Positions 8,702-13,971 of a stretch of DNA of 13,971 nucleotides are shown piece after piece. A program made the position numbers and the translations under genes. The stretch is taken from the NCBI GenBank assembly GCA_027578815.1, contig JANBTH010000601.1:1-13971 (forward strand). Direction: 5' to 3'. Positions within the stretch are counted from its first letter, which is position 1. Each line of letters begins with the position of its first letter. Below the pieces are notes generated by a model that was not told where the DNA came from, ran no database searches, and was given only the letters and a program-made list of their open reading frames with translations. The DNA comes from Coemansia sp. RSA 1804 (taxonomy: Eukaryota > Kickxellomycota > Kickxellomycetes > Kickxellales > Kickxellaceae).

Positions 8702-9506
8702 TTACGAGGAGTCAGCAACGAGTCGTGGACGCCCACGGCTCCGACCACCTCGACCTCGTCCGCGGCCTGAAGACGCTGACGATCTTTGTGTGTAGTCGGG
8801 ATCACCGTCCACATCATCGCCAGATGCCGACAGATCTGCCGCGCGGTCTGCTGGCGGGGCGTCCAATATCATCGACAGCGGAGCGCCGCCGCCGCCGCCT
8901 CCCAGAACATCCGGCGTCTGCGCATCCTGGCCGCCAGCGCTGCCCAGCTCCGCTACCTTTGCAACACACGCCTCAACACCGCCGCCATCGCCGTCGTCGG
9001 CAACCGTCTCCACAATGTCTTTGAGGAAATCATAGCACTCCGTGTTCTCGATGCACCGCTTGAGGTGCGTAGTCGATATCTTCCGCGCATTGCACACACG
9101 TGCGTGTTTGGCTACATCGTCGATGATGGACTGCATGAACAGCTCCAGCGACTTGGATATGAGAATCGGTGTTGCCTGGGCCATCTTGCCAACCTCCTCG
9201 TCCATTTGCATGATCTTCTTTATACGCGCCTACATCCAGAAAATCCCCCCTCCCCCAATAGGGCAAAAACAGCAGAAACAACGGTTAGCCATGGAGATAA
9301 GCAAAAAAAATATTTACGCCAAGTGAATTTGACAAGCTCAAGGCCGAAGCACAGAGACAAGAGCCTCTCTCTATTAGCATGTTCGTATGCACCTGCTCTC
9401 TTGAGGCCCAGCAAAGGTTTACAAACCCCAGTTACTAGCCACAAGTGGCGGTGTATTCTTCTAGAATACCTACCACGGGGAATTTGGTCTTGTCTTTTTT
9501 GCGCAT
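8702..9506 (-). CDS. NC2-alpha/DRAP1 (Bur6-type) histone-fold repressor subunit, two exons
   Basis: Proposed exons on the minus strand are 9506-9474 (33 nt) and 9229-8702, giving 186 residues. NC2-alpha dimerises with NC2-beta (Dr1) through H2A/H2B-like histone folds, binds TBP on promoter DNA and regulates RNA polymerase II initiation. The spliced N-terminus reads MRKKDKTKFPV-ARIKKIMQMDEEVGKMA, matching the family pattern RFP.ARIKKIMQ.DEE. The fold continues with ILISKSLELFMQSIIDDV, ARKISTTHLKRCIE and YDFLKDIVETV (about 8-90). The C-terminal half is low complexity: a Gly run, an acidic patch (SGDDVDGDPDY) and a basic RGRGRGGRSRGRPR tail near 167-180 with an AT-hook-like core. Without exon 1 the protein would begin inside the first helix, so the short exon decides the start. 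Convergent with the BTB gene. Confidence 0.92.
9230..9473 (-). other. Intron of the NC2-alpha gene (244 nt)
   Basis: Read on the minus strand, the donor is CCCGTG|GTAGGT and the acceptor GATGTAG|GCGCGT. It is a phase-0 junction that restores FPV-ARIKKI. A branch-like GCTAAC sits about 54 nt before the acceptor (plus strand 9284-9288). The segment before the acceptor is G-rich (plus-strand C runs at 9245-9256) instead of pyrimidine-rich. Confidence 0.85.
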
Positions 9507-9668
9507 TTTCACGTCTGGCTGTTATATATGCCGTGCTCGTGGCTATGTGGTGCGTGCTGTTGCTTTCCCGCCTTTCTTTGCTAGTAGTGTCGCGAAAAAA
9601 AGTTTGGCGTTTAGATTTAGCCAGAGGGGAATTACAAAAAGTCGGAAATACAAAGAGACAGGAAATGG

Positions 9669-9703
9669 AAAATAAATAAAAAATAAAATAAAATAAATAA
9701 AAA
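9669..9703. repeat. A/T-only tract with AAATA-type repeats
   Basis: Thirty-five consecutive A/T bases made of irregular AAATA/AATAAA units. Such poly(dA:dT) tracts usually exclude nucleosomes in fungal promoters. Here it lies about 165 bp upstream of the NC2-alpha start codon. It could also act as poly(A)-signal sequence for a plus-strand transcript. Confidence 0.6.
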
Positions 9704-9712
9704 GCAGTGACA

Positions 9713-9834
9713 AGAAGCAAGCGCTTCTGGGGTGTACGCTTTAAAGTGATATGTTTCAGTCTTCGCGACATCACTTCAAAGCTGATGTTGTTCAGCTTTA
9801 ATTTTCCAGTTGCTGATGTCAGTTATTTAAATAA
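9713..9834. repeat. Cluster of inverted repeats / possible RNA hairpins
   Basis: The perfect arms AGAAGC...GCTTCT lie at 9713-9728 with a 4-nt loop. A longer stem pairs 9738-9750 with 9770-9782 (12 of 13 positions, 19-nt loop). An 8-bp perfect stem, AAAGCTGA/TCAGCTTT, lies at 9778-9799 with a 6-nt loop and shares bases 9778-9782 with the previous stem, so the two exclude each other. GCTGATGT recurs at 9781 and 9812, and TTATTTAAATAA (9823-9834) is a perfect palindrome. The function is unknown. Confidence 0.5.
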
Positions 9835-10339
9835 GCTTAAGATCAGAAAGTTCACGGTGTTTTATTTTGGCTGCAACTGTTGGTTTAGTCTTGTCTACCT
9901 CCACAATATGCTGGGCTGTTGCATTCGCATGGTAAAGAAGATCGAGTTAGCGCTGCGTCTTGAAGGGTACGACGGTAACCTTTGTTTAGTGGAGCAGACC
10001 CGATCGTGCCCTTCCAAGGGGTTTGCGGACGATGCCTTTGAGTACCAGCAAAGATATGTGCGAGAAGATATCCTATCCTGGACATGCTTTTTTTGCTCAA
10101 CCAACAATGGCAGCAATGGCCATTGGCTACAGCGTGTTCGTCCAACAATGCAGAAGCGTGTAGAGACAATGACACGTTTGTTAGAGAAACAATGGCCTGT
10201 CTCAGTACAAGGTCAGCCACAGACTGTCCCTAAAAGCACAGAAGCCCGAGACTCTGCTGTCTGTAGACTGTTGCGGTCCCGAAAGTGCCAACATGGCTTG
10301 CTTGTTTCGACTCAGCCATCGACGCACTTCCCTTCTTGA
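9785..10339 (+). CDS. Unrecognised open frame, doubtful gene (184 aa)
   Basis: The frame is open upstream of 9785, which is its first ATG, and ends with TGA at 10337-10339. Later in-frame ATGs at 9908 and 9929 would give 143 or 136 residues. The N-terminal third is hydrophobic and T-rich in DNA terms. The remainder is basic, with pairs of cysteines (SWTCFFCSTN) and no fold I recognise. It lies in a divergent intergenic region, so it could be promoter or leader sequence, a decayed gene, or a lineage-specific protein. The start codon lies inside one of the hairpins described for 9713-9834. No signal peptide or known domain is evident. Confidence 0.2.
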   Translation: MLFSFNFPVADVSYLNKLKIRKFTVFYFGCNCWFSLVYLHNMLGCCIRMVKKIELALRLEGYDGNLCLVEQTRSCPSKGFADDAFEYQQRYVREDILSWTCFFCSTNNGSNGHWLQRVRPTMQKRVETMTRLLEKQWPVSVQGQPQTVPKSTEARDSAVCRLLRSRKCQHGLLVSTQPSTHFPS

Positions 10340-10493
10340 GTTTCCTTTAATCCTATTTCGCCAACATTTCAAACGCCGTCCACCTCTTCTATCGACCGTC
10401 CTACCCTCACTCCTTTTGCCACGCCTTCACGCATTCCTATCCACGCCCTAGTCATACATCGCCCTGTTACGTTTTTTCTTCATATTTATATTC

Positions 10494-10501
10494 TATATAT
10501 T
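10494..10501 (+). promoter_or_regulatory. Putative TATA element of the secreted-protein gene
   Basis: TATATATT lies about 290 bp upstream of the ATG at 10787, followed by a C/T- and CA-rich stretch typical of fungal 5' leaders. The long spacing implies a long 5' UTR or a 5'-UTR intron, so the assignment is weak. Confidence 0.2.
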
Positions 10502-10786
10502 TTCTCAGCTCCTACGCCATCTCCTCCCTCCCTACAAACACACCCAAGCACACACAAGCGGCATTCATTGCAGCTAGACTCTAAAAGCCACATCGGTGAT
10601 AGTCCTCCACTGACTGCTAAATAGCCCACCCCTCTCTCTCAATACAAAACCTCCTATTTGTGTCAGCACATGGTGGTGTTCTGAAACCGTCGCTTCTCTA
10701 CGCCCTTGTCTTGTTTATGTTATAACATACCAGAGCAACATTTGCACAGGCTCCCGTACTATTTCCTCAAGTTTCTTTTCTGTTTA

Positions 10787-11515
10787 ATGCGCTACTTACA
10801 TCTCTCGCCGGTGGTATTTGCTGTGCTGTTTGGCGTTGCTCGGGCTGCGCCGGTTCCAGGCCCGACTCTCGAAAGGCGCCAGACGGAGATTGCTGAAAAC
10901 TCGAGAGATGCTCTTGACTCTGGTCTTGACGCACCGTTCGACCCCTCTTTTGACGGCGGCGCTGGATCTGGGACAGCAGACGCCTGGGCAGATCCGCCCG
11001 ACGCAGGGGTTGACACCGCGCCACTGGACAGGCAGGCAGATAATCTTGTTGGAAATAGTTTTGCCCAGATTGACGACAGAACTAACATTGACAACTCGAG
11101 CATTGAGTATCCAGGCGACACGCAGATGACCGACAACACAGGCACAGCTGTGAGTGGCAACAACAACGACATAATGCCGATTCTAAATGCTCCCGTAACC
11201 ATAGTCATCAACTCTAACAACGACAAAGCCGCTAAGAGACGGCCGTCATCCGAACCACAGCTGCTGCCGCCGCCTCCAGTGTCTGCTGCCCAGTCCGCAG
11301 GCGGCCCAATTCTTACCGCCCAGCAAGCTGCTGCTCTGTCGGTCTTGTCATCCTTGTCTCCAGAGCAGCTTGGCAGACTTATTGTGGCGGCGCAAGGGAT
11401 TCAGCAACAGCCGCCGTTGCATTCAAGCGCCGATGATGCTGTATCAAAGATGCCTGCTCCGTCTATCGAAAAGCTGATAGAGTATGCGTTGGCAGTTAGT
11501 CAGAGCCGCTTTTAG
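10787..11515 (+). CDS. Predicted secreted acidic protein, family not recognised
   Basis: A 242-residue single-exon protein. Residues 1-20 (MRYLHLSPVVFAVLFGVARA) form a standard signal peptide, with likely cleavage before APVPGP. Dibasic sites suitable for a Kex2-like protease occur at R30-R31 (LERR|QTE) and at K150-R151-R152 (AAKRR|PSS). The segment between them is rich in Asp, Asn and Gly (repeated DP/FD motifs) and has N-glycosylation sequons (N103-S-S, N117-T-G). After the second site come a proline run (LLPPPPVS) and Ala/Gln/Leu-rich helices (TAQQAAALSVLSSLSPEQL). I recognise no catalytic motif, cysteine pattern or domain. The ATG at 10787 is chosen because the signal peptide starts there and no in-frame ATG precedes it. 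It is probably secreted or wall-associated. A processed or effector-like role would be speculation. Confidence 0.7.
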   Translation: MRYLHLSPVVFAVLFGVARAAPVPGPTLERRQTEIAENSRDALDSGLDAPFDPSFDGGAGSGTADAWADPPDAGVDTAPLDRQADNLVGNSFAQIDDRTNIDNSSIEYPGDTQMTDNTGTAVSGNNNDIMPILNAPVTIVINSNNDKAAKRRPSSEPQLLPPPPVSAAQSAGGPILTAQQAAALSVLSSLSPEQLGRLIVAAQGIQQQPPLHSSADDAVSKMPAPSIEKLIEYALAVSQSRF

Positions 11516-11663
11516 CTCCATCCAGCTCTTTATCCGTGATAGTTGGTGTTTTTTGATTATTAGAACTGTTCCACCACTCGCTCTGGTTTTATTTTGCTTC
11601 AGAAATAACGGCAGCATATATTTTACGGAGGACTGACAAAGGATGTTTTCTTTTATATAGAGA

Positions 11664-11915
11664 ATGGTGGAAAAGTCTCCCATTCTTGGGGCGTATGCGC
11701 TTTTCGCCATGGCATGGCATATGACATGGCTGGCACTTTCGATGCAGAGAAAAAGAATAAAAGATGCCAAAGCTTTTCCAGCACCAAAAGTTGCAACAAA
11801 AACACACACACCCAAGCACCTTGGGGTTGGAATAAAGAACGAGATTGCAATCGACGAAAAAGGAGAATATAAAGAGAGCGCTACGACAGACCACCCCAGT
11901 CTGCGCAATGGCTAG
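11664..11915 (+). CDS. Small ORF for a one-helix membrane protein, uncertain
   Basis: A true ATG frame of 83 codons in context AGAGAATGG. The product has a short N-terminus, one hydrophobic segment (about residues 7-27, ILGAYALFAMAWHMTWLALSM) and an immediate basic stop-transfer block (QRKRIK). A mixed-charge, Lys-rich tail follows (to residue 83). This is the architecture of many small mitochondrial or ER membrane proteins, and the hydrophobic part is not simple T-rich DNA. Against it: I recognise no family, the frame fills a convergent gap that two 3' UTRs should occupy, and an AATAAA lies inside it at 11756. It starts 149 bp after the preceding stop and ends 70 bp before the ARF1 stop on the other strand. 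It may be real or chance. Confidence 0.3.
   Translation: MVEKSPILGAYALFAMAWHMTWLALSMQRKRIKDAKAFPAPKVATKTHTPKHLGVGIKNEIAIDEKGEYKESATTDHPSLRNG
11756..11761 (+). terminator. Possible polyadenylation signal downstream of the secreted-protein gene
   Basis: AATAAA lies 241 bp past the stop of the secreted-protein gene. A second copy lies at 11831-11836. If the small frame 11664-11915 is a gene, these lie inside it and would not serve this role. Confidence 0.25.
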
Positions 11916-11984
11916 CAGACGCATAGATAGCGGGCGAGAAGCAACAACAAGACAGGTGGAGGCGGAGCGCAACTAAACCTGGGC

Positions 11985-12530
11985 TCATTTGCTGTTCTTG
12001 AGCGTAAGGCACAGCCAGTCAAGGCCCTCGTATAGGCCGTCGCCCGTTGTTGCGCATGTTCTCTGGATCTGGCACTCGCGGGTCTTGAGCGAGCGCAGAC
12101 CAAGTGCATCTTTGATCTGGTCGCCGTCCATAGCGTTGGGGAGATCCTGCTTGTTTGCAAACACAAGCAGCGCAGCTTCGCGGAGCTCGTCCTCGTTCAG
12201 CATGCGCTGCAGCTCCTCGCGAGCCTCGGTCATACGATCCAAATCGTTGCTGTCGACAACAAAGATGATTCCCTGCGTGTTCTGGAAGTAGTGGCGCCAG
12301 AGCGGGCGGATTTTGTCCTGACCTCCGACGTCCCACACCGTGAAGCTGATGCTCTTGTATTCGACAGTCTCGACATTGAACCCAATGGTGGGAATCGTGG
12401 TGACTATCTCGCCCAGCTTCAGCTTGTACAAGATCGTGGTTTTACCTGCAGCATCCAGCCCAACCATAAGGATGCGCATCTCCTGCCTGCCCAGGAGCTT
12501 GTCAAAGATGGAGGAAAAGTTGAGTCCCAT
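11985..12530 (-). CDS. ARF1: ADP-ribosylation factor (Arf1-type small GTPase)
   Basis: A 181-residue protein, exactly the usual Arf1 length. Arf1 is a myristoylated GTPase that recruits COPI and clathrin adaptors to Golgi membranes. Visible are Gly2 for myristoylation, the amphipathic N-terminal helix (GLNFSSIFDKLL), the P-loop GLDAAGKTT (24-32), switch I IPTIGFNVETVEY with Thr48, switch II WDVGGQDKIRPLW with Gln71, NKQD (126-129) and the TCAT guanine-specificity motif (158-161). Sequence near residues 151-157 (RECQIQR) departs from the usual RxWYIQ-type segment. The ATG at 12530 is chosen because it gives Gly2 and full length. The frame's upstream extension has no family resemblance and lies partly in a likely 5'-UTR intron. 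The coding region has no intron. Arf1 versus another class I/II Arf paralogue is not certain, and an Arl protein is unlikely. Confidence 0.95.
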   Translation of the reverse strand: MGLNFSSIFDKLLGRQEMRILMVGLDAAGKTTILYKLKLGEIVTTIPTIGFNVETVEYKSISFTVWDVGGQDKIRPLWRHYFQNTQGIIFVVDSNDLDRMTEAREELQRMLNEDELREAALLVFANKQDLPNAMDGDQIKDALGLRSLKTRECQIQRTCATTGDGLYEGLDWLCLTLKNSK

Positions 12531-12547
12531 TTTGAAAGTTCTATTAT

Positions 12548-12676
12548 CTGCCGCCAGCAAACAAATATCAATTGGTCGAGGCGCAGAACAAGAGGGAAGA
12601 AGAGAAGCAGAGAGCACAAGACAAAAAAGGAAATGGTGTTAGTACGTGCAATATGAAAAAGCAAGGGCACACTCAC
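12548..12676 (-). other. Likely 5'-UTR intron of ARF1 (129 nt)
   Basis: Read on the minus strand, the donor is CACTT|GTGAGTG, followed by a perfect TACTAAC branch site, a long pyrimidine-rich tract and CGGCAG|ATAATAG. The CAG is the first AG after the branch site. The acceptor lies 17 nt upstream of the ARF1 ATG, so the intron would lie wholly in the 5' UTR. Confidence 0.7.
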
Positions 12677-13274
12677 AAGTGCAAGTACAGCCGCAAACTC
12701 ATTAGCATGAAAGGGGCCACATGAAGCCAAGGTGTTTTGCTCTGCAAGAGCAAATGCCTTCCGTCAGATCAAATTCCACAATGTCTAATCACCAGCATGC
12801 AGAATGCGGGCATCAAGAGAAAAAAGAAAGAAGCGACGTTGGAAGGACGAAGAAAGCTCCTTCGAGGGGTTCTGCCGCCAACCTCCCAGGGCTTGTCAAG
12901 AATAAAAAGGAAAACGTCGCTGAGGTTTTGAGCTTGAAATTGGAGATTTGGCACAACAGATCCACATCATCTGGCACGAATGAAAAGCAAACCATACATA
13001 CACGAGATGAGCGGCAGATGGGCAACAGAAGGCCAGTCCATACCTTTTCTATTATCCCTTCAACGAGCACTGTCTGGCTATTATGATAAAGAAGATTGTG
13101 GAACCGAATGAAAAAAAACGCGTAGTAAATAAAAAGCGAATTGAAAAAACAAGTCGGCAAAAGAAGAAAAGAGGAACAGACAAGAACCAGCTGGCCAGCG
13201 CACAACAAACGGACGGCTGTTACTTAAAGGCTTGGCTTGGCTGGCTGGATTGAAGAAACCCAACAACCAGCCGC

Positions 13275-13313
13275 CCCATCCATCACATTCCATCACATCC
13301 ATCCCATCCATCC
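13275..13313. repeat. CCATC/CATCA imperfect tandem repeat
   Basis: About seven irregular CATC units (CCATCCATCACATTCCATCA and onward) form a short pyrimidine-rich microsatellite-like patch. It follows a GGCTT/GGCTG mini-repeat near 13228-13250. Confidence 0.5.
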
Positions 13314-13371
13314 TCCGCCCTCCACGTCTCCCGCATAAACGCCTGCCTTGCCCCGTGTTTGCGTGTTTGCT

Positions 13372-13424
13372 CACGTGCCCTGTCTATGCCAATGGCGCTG
13401 TCAGCATAAGCGTGCGCTGATTGG
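13372..13424. promoter_or_regulatory. Promoter-like cluster: CACGTG plus two CCAAT motifs
   Basis: CACGTG (13372-13377) is the core of bHLH/Cbf1-type sites. CCAAT occurs at 13389-13393 on the plus strand and inverted as ATTGG at 13420-13424. CCAAT is the known target of the HAP/NF-Y complex, which controls many nuclear genes for mitochondrial proteins in fungi. The cluster is about 210-265 bp upstream of the ICT1-like ATG. Short motifs like these also occur by chance. Confidence 0.4.
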
Positions 13425-13635
13425 CTGCGTCTACAGTCCCATACTCTTTGGATTATGTGTATGCGTTGGCTTTTAACAAAATGCCACCTTCTCTCCTCGA
13501 TCAAGCTCCGCAGCACAGCCTAACTATTCATGTCGTGTCGTGTCATGCCATTCTGCCATTCGCACACCCGCCATCCTTTCTGCCTTTCTGTCTTTCTCGA
13601 CACACAGACACACGCTCCGCTCGTTTGTTGCCCTG

Positions 13636-13971
13636 ATGCTCTTTCCGGTAGCCGCAAATGCCGCCAGATCTGCTGCCGCGCTAACTCTACCAGCAGCAGC
13701 CGCGCCCTGGCATGCGCACGGCCCCATCTTTCTTGGGCGCAATTGGTACAGAACAGACCCCAAAAGCGGCGACATTTTGCAGGAGGATGTCGAGGCAGTC
13801 CAGAGATTCCGCGCAGCATTCTCGCGCGATCTAATTCCATACAAGACATTCACCACCACGTTCCATCGCAGCGGCGGCGCGGGTGGGCAGAATATCAACA
13901 AGGTCAATACCAAGGTCTTCATGCGCTTCAGTCTGGACGACCAGAAGTGGATCCCAAGGTTTGTGCGTGTG
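13636..13971 (+). CDS. ICT1/Pth4-like mitochondrial peptidyl-tRNA hydrolase, 3' truncated by the window edge
   Basis: The first 112 residues of a class-I release-factor-like protein; the frame is still open at the window end. The domain starts around residue 65 with DLIPYKTFTTTFHRSGGAGGQN, and the catalytic GGQ lies at residues 83-85. The following NINKVNTKVFMRF matches the ICT1/YaeJ (ArfB) type (GGQNVNKVNSKAE.RF), not the RF1/RF2 type (GGQHVN.TDSAV). ICT1 relatives hydrolyse peptidyl-tRNA on stalled mitochondrial ribosomes, and some are ribosomal proteins (mL62). Residues 1-35 are Ala/Arg-rich, contain no acidic residue and look like a mitochondrial presequence. ATG 13636 is the only in-frame ATG after the stop codon at 13474-13476. 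The fragment ends next to CCAAG|GTTTGT, which could be a splice donor. Confidence 0.85.
   Translation, partial: MLFPVAANAARSAAALTLPAAAAPWHAHGPIFLGRNWYRTDPKSGDILQEDVEAVQRFRAAFSRDLIPYKTFTTTFHRSGGAGGQNINKVNTKVFMRFSLDDQKWIPRFVRV

Larger units (their letters stand above)
9507..10786. other. Long intergenic region between NC2-alpha and the secreted-protein gene
   Basis: A 1.28-kb divergent intergenic region. It holds a TATATAA (9522-9528, minus strand) just upstream of the NC2-alpha ATG, an A/T-only tract (9669-9703), a cluster of inverted repeats (9713-9834), an unrecognised open frame (9785-10339) and a C/T-rich promoter-like stretch (10340-10786) with TATATAT at 10494. I recognise no transposon or RNA gene in it. 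Confidence 0.5.
11516..11984. other. Convergent intergenic region between the secreted-protein gene and ARF1
   Basis: A 469-bp gap between two stop codons. It holds AATAAA motifs on the plus strand (11756 and 11831), one on the minus strand (TTTATT at 11588-11593, about 390 bp past the ARF1 stop), a CA-rich patch near 11803-11818 and the small open frame 11664-11915. Confidence 0.6.
12677..13635. other. Divergent intergenic region between ARF1 and the ICT1-like gene
   Basis: About 960 bp that should hold both promoters and the first ARF1 5'-UTR exon. It is A-rich on the plus strand near ARF1 (12800-13170). Closer to the other gene it carries a CCATC-type repeat, a CACGTG and two CCAAT motifs. 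Hydrophobic open frames on the minus strand come from T-rich DNA. A CTAAC at 13520 followed by a pyrimidine tract and CACAG near 13610 could be the end of a 5'-UTR intron, but no good donor was found. Confidence 0.5.

Noticed and set aside
8786..9679. 297-codon open frame on the plus strand
   Set aside because: Antisense to the NC2-alpha gene and its intron. It begins at a non-ATG-like region and encodes low-complexity Arg/His/Leu sequence mirroring the GC-rich sense strand.
10537..11819. Shared 14-mer ACACACCCAAGCAC near 10545 and 11810
   Set aside because: Both copies lie in CA-rich low-complexity DNA. No flanking similarity, so it is not a mobile-element repeat.
12531..12617. N-terminally extended Arf1
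   Set aside because: The extension would remove the Gly2 myristoylation site and crosses a likely intron acceptor. Without it the protein is 181 residues, the family length.
12813..13208. 131-codon hydrophobic open frame on the minus strand upstream of ARF1
   Set aside because: T-rich promoter or leader DNA read as Leu/Phe/Ser. No homology recognised.

Overview
This window looks like nuclear DNA from a fungus. It holds compact genes on both strands, short spliceosomal introns (about 130-245 nt) with GT...AG ends and yeast-like branch sites, and AATAAA signals. The recognisable proteins are housekeeping eukaryotic ones (CPSF2/Cft2, TTC7/Ypp1, Get1, NC2-alpha, Arf1, an ICT1-type hydrolase). 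The moderate GC content, few introns and divergent TTC7 would fit an early-diverging lineage such as Kickxellomycotina, but that placement is a guess.

Layout. Bases 1-765 (+) are the 3' end of the CPSF100/Cft2 gene. Bases 1124-4725 (+) are a three-exon TTC7/Ypp1 homologue, the TPR scaffold of the plasma-membrane PI4-kinase complex. Bases 5211-5840 (+) encode Get1/WRB, the ER receptor for tail-anchored proteins. Bases 6200-8473 (+) encode a 757-residue BTB/POZ protein with an unrecognised N-terminal half. Convergent with it, 9506-8702 (-) encodes NC2-alpha/DRAP1, whose start codon lies on a 33-nt first exon followed by a 244-nt intron. Bases 9507-10786 form a long intergenic stretch with an A/T tract, two overlapping hairpins and one unrecognised open frame. 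Bases 10787-11515 (+) encode an unrecognised acidic secreted protein. A small one-helix membrane ORF (11664-11915, +) may sit between it and the Arf1 gene (12530-11985, -), which has a likely 5'-UTR intron. A divergent intergenic region with CACGTG and CCAAT motifs precedes the 5' part of a mitochondrial class-I release-factor-like hydrolase (13636 to the window end, +).

The genes serve unrelated processes: mRNA 3'-end formation, PI4P synthesis, tail-anchored protein insertion, transcriptional repression, vesicle traffic and mitochondrial ribosome rescue. This is ordinary eukaryotic gene order, not a functional cluster. I saw no tRNA or rRNA gene, transposon, CRISPR array, virus or defence system. 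The least explained items are the BTB protein's N-terminal half, the secreted orphan, the small membrane ORF and the hairpins near 9.75 kb.
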